A DNA stretch of 64,000 nt from assembly GCA_016126655.1 (NCBI GenBank), contig CP065955.1:124001-188000 (forward strand), given 5' to 3'. The position numbers were made by a program, and so were the translations under genes. Source of the DNA: Aerococcaceae bacterium zg-1292. GTDB lineage: Bacteria; Bacillota; Bacilli; Lactobacillales; Aerococcaceae. Shown here one piece after another: positions 21,461 through 30,311 of the stretch; position 1 is the first letter of the stretch; every line of letters starts with the position of its first letter. Under the pieces are notes generated by a model, which worked only from the letters and a program-made list of their open reading frames with translations, had not been told where the DNA came from and ran no database searches.

Positions 21461-22405
21461 ATGATCGAGATTGAAAAGCCAGAAATTAGAACGATTGAAG
21501 TCAGTGACGATTCCAAATTTGGTAAAATCGTGATTGAGCCACTAGAACGTGGATATGGAACAACCCTTGGAAACTCATTACGTCGTATTTTGTTATCTTC
21601 GTTACCTGGAGTTGCTGTTACTAGCATCCAAATTGATGGAGTATTACATGAATTTGCTACCGTGAAAGGCGTTGTTGAAGACGTCCCAACGATAATTCTT
21701 CATTTGAAACAGTTAGCATTAAAATTGCATTCTCAAGAATCAAAAGTGATTGAATTGAACGTCGTAGGACCGAAAACAGTCACTGCTGCTGACATTATTC
21801 ACGATAGTGAAGTACAAATTTTGAATCCTGATTTATATATTTGTACGTTGGCAGAAGGTGCTGAGTTAAATATGCAAATTAATGTAGCAACTGGTCGCGG
21901 TTATGTTCGTGGAGAACATAATAAACGTGAAGATATGCCGATTGGAGTATTACCGATTGATTCGATTTATACACCTATTCAAAAAGTAAATTATCAAGTT
22001 GAGAACACGCGTATTGGGCAAAAAAATGTCTATGACAAATTAACGATGGATATTTGGACCGATGGTTCAATTAGCCCAGAAAAATCTTTAAGTTTAGCAG
22101 CAAAAATTTTAACTGAACATTTAAATATTTTTGTTAACTTAAATGATGAAGCCCGTCATACTGAAATTATGGTCGAAAAAGAAGAAGCAGAAAAAGAAAA
22201 AATGCTTGTGATGACCATTGAAGAACTTGACTTATCAGTTCGTTCATATAACTGCTTGAAACGTGCCGGTATTAATACGATTCAAGAGTTAACGAATAAG
22301 AGCGAAGCTGAAATGATTAAAGTACGTAACTTAGGTCGTAAATCGTTAGAAGAAGTGAAGCAAAAACTTGAAAACTTAGATTTAAGTCTACGTCAAGATG
22401 ACTAA
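21461..22405 (+). CDS. rpoA: RNA polymerase subunit alpha
   Basis: The 314 residues comprise an N-terminal assembly domain ([17 protein letters not shown] ... [22 protein letters not shown]) and a C-terminal domain with [18 protein letters not shown] and [11 protein letters not shown], which contacts UP elements and activators. Length is normal. The ribosome binding site is AAAGGGG. An overlapping out-of-frame ATGATAATCAATG precedes the start. Confidence 0.98.
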   Translation: MIEIEKPEIRTIEVSDDSKFGKIVIEPLERGYGTTLGNSLRRILLSSLPGVAVTSIQIDGVLHEFATVKGVVEDVPTIILHLKQLALKLHSQESKVIELNVVGPKTVTAADIIHDSEVQILNPDLYICTLAEGAELNMQINVATGRGYVRGEHNKREDMPIGVLPIDSIYTPIQKVNYQVENTRIGQKNVYDKLTMDIWTDGSISPEKSLSLAAKILTEHLNIFVNLNDEARHTEIMVEKEEAEKEKMLVMTIEELDLSVRSYNCLKRAGINTIQELTNKSEAEMIKVRNLGRKSLEEVKQKLENLDLSLRQDD

Positions 22406-22436
22406 TAAATAGACAATGTAAAGGAGGAAACCAAGC

Positions 22437-22817
22437 ATGGCATACCGTAAATTAGGACGTAAAAGTGCTCAACGTAAAGCAATGCTACGTGATTTAACAA
22501 CCGATGTATTAATTAACGAACGTATCGAAACGACTGAAGCACGTGCTAAAGAAGTACGTAAATTCGTTGAAAAAATGATCACTTTAGCTAAACGTGGTGA
22601 TTTAGCATCACGCCGTCAAGCAGCTGCTTTCTTACGCAATGAAATTGCAGATGCGCGTATTGAAGGTGAAGAAGTTGTTGTAGAACGTGTTTTACAACGT
22701 TTATTCGATACATATGCAACTCGTTACGCAGAACGTAATGGTGGTTACACACGCATCCTTAAAAAAGGACCTCGTCGTGGTGATGGCGCACCAATGGTAA
22801 TTATCGAGTTAGTATAA
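22437..22817 (+). CDS. rplQ: 50S ribosomal protein L17 (bL17)
   Basis: This 126-residue protein of the tunnel exit begins [41 protein letters not shown] and ends [24 protein letters not shown]. The ribosome binding site is AAAGGAGG. It is the last gene of the continuous ribosomal run. Confidence 0.98.
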   Translation: MAYRKLGRKSAQRKAMLRDLTTDVLINERIETTEARAKEVRKFVEKMITLAKRGDLASRRQAAAFLRNEIADARIEGEEVVVERVLQRLFDTYATRYAERNGGYTRILKKGPRRGDGAPMVIIELV

Positions 22818-22890
22818 TTATTGCTTTATTAACAGTAACTTTTATGATGGGAGTGTTATGATTATTACGTTTACGTAATGGTCTAGCTCT

Positions 22891-22952
22891 AAGCACACCG
22901 ATAAATTCGGAAAAGTCAAGGTATCTGATTTAAAGATACCTTGACGTGTGCT
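22891..22952 (+). other. Three-helix RNA-like structure downstream of rplQ
   Basis: AGCACAC (22892-22898) pairs with GTGTGCT (22946-22952). Inside this outer stem lie a small CCG/CGG hairpin and a perfect 11-bp hairpin, GTCAAGGTATC / GATACCTTGAC (22915-22925 with 22935-22945). The helices stack into a compact three-way arrangement. AAAAGCTTTTTTT follows at about 22971. It could be part of the operon 3' end or a separate small RNA; no known class is recognised. Confidence 0.5.
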
Positions 22953-22980
22953 AACATCGTAAAAGCTTTTTTTATTCTTT

Positions 22981-23006
22981 CGGCTACAGTTCTGTAGCCG
23001 TTTTTT
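22981..23006 (+). terminator. Terminator of the ribosomal operon
   Basis: CGGCTACA / TGTAGCCG is a perfect 8-bp stem with a GTTC loop, followed by six T. Confidence 0.9.
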
Positions 23007-23089
23007 GGTAGGTGTTGGTATATTTTTTGGATGCGATAGACTGCCAGCTCTAAAAGCATTGGTATAAAATGCGAAAGTTTCAAGGCACA

Positions 23090-23122
23090 AAAGCACCCCC
23101 TAACTGTCGAAAGGGGATGCTT
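23090..23122 (-). terminator. Terminator of the NisT-like gene
   Basis: On the minus strand AGCATCCCC pairs with GGGGGTGCT and is followed by TTTTG. It lies just after the stop of the ABC exporter gene. Confidence 0.7.
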
Positions 23123-23137
23123 GGAATCGTTATTCGT

Positions 23138-24898
23138 CTAGGATTGAGAATACGGTTCTGCTTGCAATTGATATAATTCTCGGTAGTAATCATTGGTTTG
23201 CATCAATTCATCATGGCTAGAAAAGGCGAGCACTTCTCCTTGTTTGATTAGCAGTACTTTGTCGGCTTTTTTGACACTAGATAAGCGATGGGTCACGAAA
23301 ATGACAGTTTTACCTGAGGCTAACTCTAAAAATTGTTTGTAAATTTCGTTTTCAAGTTTAGCGTCAATAGCAGCAGTCGGTTCATCGAGTATGAGTAGCT
23401 CCTTATTTGCAAAAAATGCACGGGCTAAAGCGATTTTCTGCCATTCTCCGCCAGATAAATCAGTCGCATTAGCAAAAATTTTTCCTAATTGCTGTTCTAA
23501 CGGGATAGTTGCCTTTTCAGGATAAAAACCACTCTTCGTAAGGGCGGTGACAATATCAGTTTTACTAGTATTTGTTAAATCTGCAATATTAACATTTTCT
23601 TTTAGAGTAAAATTATAGCGACAATAGTCTTGAAATACCGTAGTAATCAATGAGCGATACTGTGTCATATCCAATGCATTAATATTGATGTCATCAATTT
23701 TTATCGCATTGTCTGGTGCTTGATATAATCCGCATAATAATTTGACAAGGGTGGTCTTGCCCGACCCATTTTCACCAACGATAGCAATTTTTTGCCCTTT
23801 TTCGATGTCAAAGCTAACCTGCTTCAAAACATTTTCGCTGGTGTTTGGATAGTGGAATGACAAGTTATTAACCCGAATCGCTGAAAAGGACGGAATAGGT
23901 ATCGCTTGATGAGACGAAGTAATCGGTGTCGCCATAAAGTTAAAATAGCGCTCCATATAGAGTAAGGTATCATACAACAAGCTACTTTCTTCAATGACTC
24001 TGGACATACTTTGCATCGTAAAAACAATAGCACTGGAAAAAATCAGTATAGAACCAGCAGCAAATACCCCCTTGGTTACACCATTTAATACATAGATAAA
24101 GCCACCGACACTGATGAGTGCTGTTACAAACAAGAAAGTGATTGATATACTAAATTGTTTCAGACGATTATTCTTCACGCCAACAATAATTTTTTTGTAT
24201 GTATCCAAGTATTTATTTTTAATAAATCCATGCATTTGATACATTTTTACTTCCTTAATGGCTTGATTAGACAAACTCAAACTACCGTAATAATTGAGTT
24301 TTCGAGATTCCGGGCTATTTGAGACTAATGTTTCAAAGGCTTGTTGCTGAATTTTGTAAAACATCATCCCTTGCGGTATTAAGACAATTAATATTGCCAA
24401 CGCAATGACTAAATGGAAATCTACGAGCAGCCACAGCATCGAAATCAAGGTAATCAAATTTCCGATAACACTTGACCCAAAAACAATGAGATTGACAGGA
24501 CGCCAACTGGCTTCGGATTGTATCACATTAATATCATCATAAAATTCAGCATCTTCAAATAATTCAATGGTTTTCATTGCTTTTGCTTTATCCATCAAAC
24601 TGGTGTTTAAATGAAGAGTTAGCTTGTCGGTTAGCTGACCTTGTAAAAAGACGTTTAGTGGCACCGTTAAATTATTCAGAACAAATAAGACGCTCCAAAC
24701 AATTAAATAAAAATTAATAGCTGAAAATTGCTGTTGTGCAACTAAATTTATTAAGACATTGGATACCCAAACATTTAGTGTAGGAATCAGATATTGAATG
24801 GGGACAATCAATAGAATGAGTAAAGTTACTTTTGCATCAGCTTTAAAAATCAGTTGTAGACTCTTAGAATATAATTTGAAATATTTTTTTAGCTTCAT
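23138..24898 (-). CDS. ABC exporter, fused permease-ATPase, NisT/SpaT-like
   Basis: This 586-residue half-transporter has an N-terminal membrane domain of about five or six TM helices (residues 15-320) and a C-terminal ATPase with Walker A GENGSGKTT, signature LSGGEWQKIALARAF, Walker B LLILDEPTAAID and H-loop TH. The signature form with EWQK and the FEDAEFYDDI stretch after TM2 resemble lantibiotic exporters (NisT/SpaT type), without the N-terminal C39 peptidase domain. Start 24898 follows GGAGAAACG. It is monocistronic and antisense to its neighbours, and no peptide precursor or modification enzyme lies nearby, so the substrate is unknown. Confidence 0.8.
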   Translation of the reverse strand: MKLKKYFKLYSKSLQLIFKADAKVTLLILLIVPIQYLIPTLNVWVSNVLINLVAQQQFSAINFYLIVWSVLFVLNNLTVPLNVFLQGQLTDKLTLHLNTSLMDKAKAMKTIELFEDAEFYDDINVIQSEASWRPVNLIVFGSSVIGNLITLISMLWLLVDFHLVIALAILIVLIPQGMMFYKIQQQAFETLVSNSPESRKLNYYGSLSLSNQAIKEVKMYQMHGFIKNKYLDTYKKIIVGVKNNRLKQFSISITFLFVTALISVGGFIYVLNGVTKGVFAAGSILIFSSAIVFTMQSMSRVIEESSLLYDTLLYMERYFNFMATPITSSHQAIPIPSFSAIRVNNLSFHYPNTSENVLKQVSFDIEKGQKIAIVGENGSGKTTLVKLLCGLYQAPDNAIKIDDININALDMTQYRSLITTVFQDYCRYNFTLKENVNIADLTNTSKTDIVTALTKSGFYPEKATIPLEQQLGKIFANATDLSGGEWQKIALARAFFANKELLILDEPTAAIDAKLENEIYKQFLELASGKTVIFVTHRLSSVKKADKVLLIKQGEVLAFSSHDELMQTNDYYRELYQLQAEPYSQS

Positions 24899-25198
24899 AA
24901 TCGTTTCTCCTCGAAATAGAAAATAAAATATCAACTTCTTTTTCCCTAATTATTTTATCATTATACGCAAAAAAAAACAAATTTACTTTAGTGTTGGATA
25001 AAAATACTTATCAATTATTTTTTCTTTAACCCCCGAGTATTTTTCCTTTTATTTTTTAGAATCGGAAAAGTATCAACATAAAAGATTTCTGTGTTATAAT
25101 TATACGTATGTTATGAGTTAGAATGTAATGAACATAGTCTGGCTAAAGGTAGCGACTATTGTCATATAAATAAACAATAAAAGTTGAGGAGTATGATT
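24899..25198. other. Divergent promoter region
   Basis: The gap between the exporter (minus) and ecfA1 (plus) is AT-rich. An extended -10 (TGTTATAAT, 25092-25100) points toward the ecf genes, about 100 nt ahead of ecfA1. The minus-strand promoter is not obvious. No repeat copy or gene is seen. Confidence 0.45.
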
Positions 25199-26038
25199 GT
25201 GTCAGAGTCAATTTTTGAAATCAAAGATTTGTCATTTAAATATTTTGATTCGGAACACCTAGCCTTGTCGGATGTTTCATTTTCAATTAATAAAGGAGAA
25301 TGGATTGCGATTATTGGGCCAAATGGTTCGGGCAAATCAACATTAGCCAAAATATTAAATGGATTGTTAGTGCCAGATGCTGGTGTTGTATATGTGAACG
25401 GTGTGTTGCTGGATGAACAAACCGTATGGGATGTGCGCCGAACGGTTGGGATGGTTTTCCAAAATCCTGATAATCAATTTGTTGGGGCAACGGTAGAAGA
25501 TGACGTGGCTTTTGGGCTAGAAAACCATGGTGTGCCACGTGCGCAGATGATTCAACGTATCGAAGAAGCCTTAATGGAAGTGCGTATGGAGTCCTACCGT
25601 AAAAGTGAACCAGCCCGTTTATCGGGTGGTCAAAAACAACGGGTTGCGATTGCCAGTGTGTTAGCATTACGTCCGGATGTGATTATTCTAGATGAAGCAA
25701 CGGCGATGTTAGATCCATTGGGGCGCCGTGAAGTGATTGAAGCCATAAAAAAAGTCAAAGAACATCATCATTTGACCGTGATTTCTATTACACATGATAT
25801 TGATGAAGCTAGTTATGCTGACCGCATTTTAGTGATGAATCAAGGGCATTTAGTGGAGCAGAATACACCGGATAAGATTTTTGAGCGCGGTGATGAATTG
25901 ATTCAGATTGGTTTGGATGTTCCATTTGCGCAAAAATTAAAAGATGGTTTGGCTGCTAGAGGGATTGAAGTGCCCGATGACTATTTATCAGAGGAGGCGT
26001 TACTTGAATGGTTAACAACATCGTATTTGACCAAGTAA
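25199..26038 (+). CDS. ecfA1: ECF transporter ATPase EcfA1
   Basis: This 279-residue ATPase belongs to the energising module shared by group II ECF vitamin transporters. Walker A is GPNGSGKST (about residues 40-48), Q-loop VFQNPDNQFVG, signature LSGGQKQRVA, and Walker B IILDEATAMLD. The GTG at 25199 was chosen since TTGAGGAG lies 8 nt upstream; the ATG at 25193 is too close to it. It overlaps ecfA2 by 31 nt. The module would serve substrate-binding S components such as the BioY encoded at 42.1 kb. Confidence 0.95.
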   Translation: MSESIFEIKDLSFKYFDSEHLALSDVSFSINKGEWIAIIGPNGSGKSTLAKILNGLLVPDAGVVYVNGVLLDEQTVWDVRRTVGMVFQNPDNQFVGATVEDDVAFGLENHGVPRAQMIQRIEEALMEVRMESYRKSEPARLSGGQKQRVAIASVLALRPDVIILDEATAMLDPLGRREVIEAIKKVKEHHHLTVISITHDIDEASYADRILVMNQGHLVEQNTPDKIFERGDELIQIGLDVPFAQKLKDGLAARGIEVPDDYLSEEALLEWLTTSYLTK

Positions 26039-26889
26039 GCTATACGTATAATGCCAATTCACCCTTTGAGTACCGTGCATTATATGATATTAATCTTGAA
26101 ATACCGGCTGGTAAAATTACGGCAATTGTTGGCCATACTGGTTCTGGTAAATCAACGTTACTGCAGCATTTAAATGTATTAGTAAGACCGACAACCGGTT
26201 CAGTGACGATAGCGGGCGAGAAGGTGACTGCTACATCGAAGCATGAATCGCTAAAACCATTACGTAAAAAAGTGGGTGTCGTTTTTCAATTTCCGGAAGC
26301 ACAACTCTTTGAGGAAACGGTACTTAAGGATGTTATGTTTGGACCGTTGAATTTTGGAGCAACTGAAGACGAAGCTGCACGTATTGCGCGTGAAAAGCTG
26401 GCATTAGTTGGGATTTCTGAAGCTTTGTTTAATCGTTCGCCCTTTGATTTGAGTGGCGGTCAAATGCGGCGTGTAGCGATTGCAGGAGTATTGGCATTGG
26501 AACCAGAAATTTTAGTATTGGATGAGCCGACAGCCGGTTTAGACCCGATGGGGCACTTTAATATGTTGGAAATGTTTGTCAATTTACAAAAGACGCAAAA
26601 ATTAACGATGGTAATGGTCACTCATCATATGGAAGATGTGGTGGCATATGCAGAGCATGTCATTGTGATGAATCAGGGGACCAAACTAACCGAAGGGTCG
26701 CCAGAAGCATTGTTCAAAGATGACACATGGTTGAATGATTATCAATTGGGCTTGCCGAATACCTTGCAGTTTATGAAACGGTTGGAGCAGCAATTAGGGC
26801 TTATGCATACCTATTATCCATTATCCGTTGAAGCATTAATTGATGCGATTATTGCATTGAAAGATGAGGGGGCAGCCGATGTTAGATAA
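26008..26889 (+). CDS. ecfA2: ECF transporter ATPase EcfA2
   Basis: The 293-residue second ATPase of the ECF module has Walker A GHTGSGKST (about 42-50), Q-loop VFQFPEAQLFE, signature LSGGQMRRVA and Walker B LVLDEPTAGLD. The family-typical C-terminal extension of about 60 residues is present. GAGGAGG lies inside the end of ecfA1, so translation is coupled. It overlaps ecfT by 11 nt. Confidence 0.96.
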   Translation: MVNNIVFDQVSYTYNANSPFEYRALYDINLEIPAGKITAIVGHTGSGKSTLLQHLNVLVRPTTGSVTIAGEKVTATSKHESLKPLRKKVGVVFQFPEAQLFEETVLKDVMFGPLNFGATEDEAARIAREKLALVGISEALFNRSPFDLSGGQMRRVAIAGVLALEPEILVLDEPTAGLDPMGHFNMLEMFVNLQKTQKLTMVMVTHHMEDVVAYAEHVIVMNQGTKLTEGSPEALFKDDTWLNDYQLGLPNTLQFMKRLEQQLGLMHTYYPLSVEALIDAIIALKDEGAADVR

Positions 26890-27682
26890 AATATTACTAG
26901 GGCGTTATATCCAGTCCGATTCCTTTATCCATCGTTTGGATCCACGAACCAAATTAATAGGTAGTTTTTACTTTATTGGAATTATCTTTTTAGCCAATAA
27001 TTTATGGGGTTATGGGCTATTAATGCTTTTTACCTTTTTGGCGATTGCGCTGACAGGCATCAAATTATCTTACTTTATTAATGGTGTGAAACCGATGATT
27101 TGGCTCATCTTATTCACCGTCGTCTTTCAAATCTTTTTCACGACCGGTGGCGATGTGTATTTTCAATGGGGTCCAATATTAATTACTTCATTGGGAGTAC
27201 TCAATGCGGTCTATATCTTTTTACGTCTGGTATTAATTATAATGATGTCGACTATTTTAACTTTAACGACGGCGCCATTAGAATTAGCGGATGGGATTGA
27301 GCATTTACTTCGACCATTAGAAAAAGTGGGCTTTCCCTCGCACGAAATTGCTTTAATGTTGTCGATTGCTTTACGTTATGTTCCCACATTGATTGATGAG
27401 GCACAAAAAATCATGAATGCGCAACGCTCGCGTGGAGTGGAATTTGACCAAGGCAGTTTTATTCAACGGATGAAAGCTGTTGTTCCAGTACTGGTGCCAT
27501 TGTTTGTAAGTGCGTTTAACCGTGCGGAAGAAATGGCGACGGCTATGGAAGCGCGTGGTTACCGTGGCGGTGAAGGCCGAACGAAGTTTAGACAATTGCA
27601 GTTCACACGCCGTGATTTGTGGGTTGTCGTGGCATTTTTATTAGTGACTATCGTGTTGATAGCATTACGTATTTATGTGTAA
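26879..27682 (+). CDS. ecfT: ECF transporter transmembrane subunit EcfT
   Basis: This 267-residue membrane scaffold couples EcfA1/EcfA2 to S components. It starts MLDKILLGRYIQSDSFIHRLDPRTKL and has about five or six TM helices. The two coupling Ala-Arg-Gly-type motifs appear as NAQRSRG and AMEARGYRG. ATG 26879 follows GAGGGGGC; an earlier in-frame start lies within ecfA2. Confidence 0.96.
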   Translation: MLDKILLGRYIQSDSFIHRLDPRTKLIGSFYFIGIIFLANNLWGYGLLMLFTFLAIALTGIKLSYFINGVKPMIWLILFTVVFQIFFTTGGDVYFQWGPILITSLGVLNAVYIFLRLVLIIMMSTILTLTTAPLELADGIEHLLRPLEKVGFPSHEIALMLSIALRYVPTLIDEAQKIMNAQRSRGVEFDQGSFIQRMKAVVPVLVPLFVSAFNRAEEMATAMEARGYRGGEGRTKFRQLQFTRRDLWVVVAFLLVTIVLIALRIYV

Positions 27683-27691
27683 GGGGATAAT

Positions 27692-28459
27692 ATGCCGAGA
27701 TATGCAATAAAATTACAGTATGATGGGACAAACTATGTAGGTTATCAAGTGCAACCGAATGGTCCAACAATTCAAGCCGCTTTAGAAAAAGCACTGGCGA
27801 CAATGGCCAAGTTAAAAAAAGGGGAACATATACCAACAGCCAGTTCAGGTAGAACTGACTCTGGTGTACATGCGTTAGGACAAGTGGTGCATTTTGATTA
27901 TCCCGCAATGATTCAACCGGAGGCTTTAAAAAGGGCACTCAATAGCTTGTTGGACGAGTCGATTAATGTTGTCGCAGCTAGTCAAGTAGCGGATGATTTT
28001 CATGCACGCTATCATAGTGTGGCTAAAGAATATATTTACCGAGTGGATATTGGTCAGTTTCCCGATCCATTTAAGCGACAGTATACGACGCATCATGGCT
28101 ACCGTTATGATTTGAACCGGATGCAACTAGCGATTCAAGCAGTGATTGGCACGCATGATTTTACGAGTTTTTGCTCGACAAAGACAGATAAAGAAGATAA
28201 AGTACGTACGATTTATGAAGCACAAGTCTTTGAAGATACTGCCAATCGTGAATTGGTATTTCGTTTTTATGGCAATGGTTTCCTATATAATATGATTCGA
28301 ATTCTTGTCGGCACATTGTTGCAAATTGGCGATGGCTTAAAACCAGTCGATGAATTAGCCCGTCTAATTAAGGTGAAAAATCGTAATCAAGCAGGTCCGA
28401 CAGCGCCGCCGCAAGGTTTATATATGAAGCGCGTGGTGTATAAGACTGAAATTTTTTAA
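27692..28459 (+). CDS. truA: tRNA pseudouridine synthase A
   Basis: This 255-residue enzyme converts U38-40 of the tRNA anticodon arm to pseudouridine. The catalytic Asp is in the motif GRTDSGVHALGQVVHF (about residues 52-67), and the C-terminal FLYNMIRILVGTLLQIG is typical. It is 9 nt after ecfT and follows the ecf genes as in most Firmicutes. rplM-rpsI, which often follow, are not here. Confidence 0.97.
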   Translation: MPRYAIKLQYDGTNYVGYQVQPNGPTIQAALEKALATMAKLKKGEHIPTASSGRTDSGVHALGQVVHFDYPAMIQPEALKRALNSLLDESINVVAASQVADDFHARYHSVAKEYIYRVDIGQFPDPFKRQYTTHHGYRYDLNRMQLAIQAVIGTHDFTSFCSTKTDKEDKVRTIYEAQVFEDTANRELVFRFYGNGFLYNMIRILVGTLLQIGDGLKPVDELARLIKVKNRNQAGPTAPPQGLYMKRVVYKTEIF

Positions 28460-28465
28460 TAAGAT

Positions 28466-28599
28466 TAGCCGCTATCGTTGGTTGATAATGGCTTCAATGA
28501 GTAAAATAGCCGTATACGGTGTACTGCTGGCATTCTGGCTGAGGCCTGTTAGTTCATTGATGCATGAGGTAAAAGACGAACGATGCGGCTATTTTTTTG
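28466..28599 (+). promoter_or_regulatory. Long terminator or attenuator-like structure before xpt
   Basis: TAGCCGCTATCGTT (28468 on) pairs with AACGATGCGGCTA (28579-28591) and is followed by TTTTTT, forming a terminator with a large structured loop. An alternative upstream arm, AAAATAGCCG (about 28503-28513), can pair with the same CGGCTATTTT. Inside lies TCAATGA/TCATTGA. Two competing partners for one terminator strand suggest attenuation, but no known riboswitch consensus is recognised and it may simply be the truA terminator. Confidence 0.5.
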
Positions 28600-28695
28600 C
28601 GCATTTTCAAGATTTTGTGGCACTTCGTGTTTGTTTCAGGCATAATAAAGCGTATAGAGACATACGTTTAATTAAGTTGAAAGGATTTGTCCAGT

Positions 28696-29277
28696 ATGAG
28701 TTATTTAAAAGAACGCATTTTAAAAGATGGCAAAGTGTTACCAAATAATGTCATCAAAGTGGATTCGTTTATGAATCATCAAATCGATCCGCAAATTATG
28801 CAGGAAATTGGAATTGATTTTTATTATCGTTTTCGTCAAGCGGGAGTTACCAAAGTGCTGACAATTGAAGCATCAGGAATTGCTCCGGCAATTATTACTG
28901 CGGCGCATTTTAAAGTACCGATGTTATTTGCCAAAAAAACACAGCCATCAACATTAAACAATCAAGAACGTTATGAAACAGATATTCATAGTTATACGAA
29001 AGATGTGACGAGTCGTGTCATTATCTCTAAACAATATTTAAGCGCAGATGACCGTGTCTTAATTATTGATGACTTTTTAGCTAATGGCGAAGCGGCATTA
29101 GGATTGATTGACTTGGTGGAACAAGCGGGTGCAACGGTTGTAGGTGTCGGTATTTGTATTGAGAAATCATTTCAAGTAGGTCGACAAAAGCTAGAAGCAA
29201 AAGGGGTACCGGTACATTCGATTTGCCGTATTGCGTCATTGGAGAATCAACAAATTGAGTTTTTAGAAAGTAATTAA
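28696..29277 (+). CDS. xpt: Xanthine phosphoribosyltransferase
   Basis: This 193-residue salvage enzyme makes XMP from xanthine and PRPP. The PRPP-binding motif VLIIDDFLANGEA (about residues 113-125) and the ASGIAPA loop (about 54-60) identify the Xpt/PurR-like PRT family. ATG 28696 was chosen because GAAAGGA lies 11 nt upstream. It stands alone, without the usual pbuX permease, and has no recognisable guanine riboswitch. Confidence 0.93.
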   Translation: MSYLKERILKDGKVLPNNVIKVDSFMNHQIDPQIMQEIGIDFYYRFRQAGVTKVLTIEASGIAPAIITAAHFKVPMLFAKKTQPSTLNNQERYETDIHSYTKDVTSRVIISKQYLSADDRVLIIDDFLANGEAALGLIDLVEQAGATVVGVGICIEKSFQVGRQKLEAKGVPVHSICRIASLENQQIEFLESN

Positions 29278-29284
29278 TGATGAT

Positions 29285-29320
29285 GGGGGGAGCCTGGTTA
29301 TTGGCTCGCCCCTGTTATTA
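29285..29320 (+). terminator. Terminator after xpt
   Basis: GGGGGGAGCC / GGCTCGCCCC forms a strong GC stem followed by TGTTATTATT. Confidence 0.8.
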
Positions 29321-29406
29321 TTACTGAGACGGTCAGAGCTATTACTTTACTTTGTTAATTATATAAATTATAATGAAAGCGTAATTATAAAAAGGAGATG
29401 ATGTAG

Positions 29407-30258
29407 ATGACTGAAAAAGTAACATTTCATAATGGAATTATTATGCCAAGCATCGGTTTTGGTACATGGCAATTGCCAGAAAAAGATAATGTGGCTTATG
29501 ATGCGGTATCCCACGCGCTCAAGGTTGGGTATCGCCATATTGATACGGCACAAGCGTATGGGAATGAAGCGGCGGTAGGGTCTGCCATTAAAGATAGTCG
29601 ATTAGCAAGAGAAGAAATTTTCGTGACGACAAAAGTGTGGAATAATCAGCGTGGTTATGACAAGACGAAACAATCAATTGAAGAGTCTTTGGAAAAATTA
29701 CAGTTAGACTATATTGACCTTGTGCTCATTCACTGGCCGAATCCAAAAGCCTTACGTGATATCTCACCTGATGAGTGGAAGACAGCCAATGCAGAGTCAT
29801 GGCGCGCGATGGAAGACTTGTATGATGCTGGTAAAATTCGTGCTATCGGTGTGTCGAATTTTATGGTGCATCATTTAGAATCGTTGAAAGAACAAGCGCG
29901 TGTGCAACCGATGGTTAATCAAATATTATTAGCACCTGGTTTATTGCAACAAGAAGTGGTTGACTATTGTAAAGCGAACAATATTGTTTTGGAGGCCTAT
30001 AGTCCATTCGGCAGTGGTAAATTATTTAATAATGAAGTGGTTGCAGCGATGGCAGAACGTTATCAACGTTCAGCAGCACAAATTGCCTTGCGTTGGAGTT
30101 TAGATCATGGTTTTGTTCCGTTACCACGTTCAAGTTCAGCTGAAAATATTGAAAATAACTTAAAGGTTGATTTTGAATTAGCGCAAGAAGACCGTAAAAT
30201 CTTGGATACATTAGACGGCATTGCAGAATATCATAATCCGGATGAACGCGATTTTTAA
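29407..30258 (+). CDS. Aldo/keto reductase
   Basis: This 283-residue NADPH-dependent oxidoreductase is a TIM barrel. The catalytic tetrad is present: Asp46, Tyr51 (AYGNE), Lys76 (TTKVWN) and His109 (IHWP). The cofactor-binding C-terminal part contains VPLPRSSSAENIENNL. It resembles bacterial AKR5-type (2,5-diketogluconate or methylglyoxal reductase-like) enzymes, but the natural substrate cannot be told. AAAGGAGATG lies upstream. Confidence 0.88.
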   Translation: MTEKVTFHNGIIMPSIGFGTWQLPEKDNVAYDAVSHALKVGYRHIDTAQAYGNEAAVGSAIKDSRLAREEIFVTTKVWNNQRGYDKTKQSIEESLEKLQLDYIDLVLIHWPNPKALRDISPDEWKTANAESWRAMEDLYDAGKIRAIGVSNFMVHHLESLKEQARVQPMVNQILLAPGLLQQEVVDYCKANNIVLEAYSPFGSGKLFNNEVVAAMAERYQRSAAQIALRWSLDHGFVPLPRSSSAENIENNLKVDFELAQEDRKILDTLDGIAEYHNPDERDF

Positions 30259-30269
30259 TCCAATCAGTA

Positions 30270-30306
30270 ATAAGCCTCTTAAAGTAAATAAACTTTAAGG
30301 GGCTTA
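30270..30306. terminator. Bidirectional terminator
   Basis: AAGCCTCTTAAAGT / ACTTTAAGGGGCTTA is a long stem between the convergent aldo/keto reductase and galT genes. Confidence 0.75.
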
Positions 30307-30311
30307 TGTGA

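Noticed and set aside
23138-24898. Complete lantibiotic gene cluster
   Set aside because: Only the exporter-like gene is present; neighbours are ribosomal and ECF genes, with no precursor or modification enzymes.
28466-28695. Guanine riboswitch before xpt
   Set aside because: The conserved purine-aptamer core strings are not found in the leader; only a terminator-like structure is seen.
28482-28748. Small protein-coding gene overlapping the start of xpt
   Set aside because: It overlaps the terminator structure and the first codons of xpt, has no ribosome binding site, and resembles no family.
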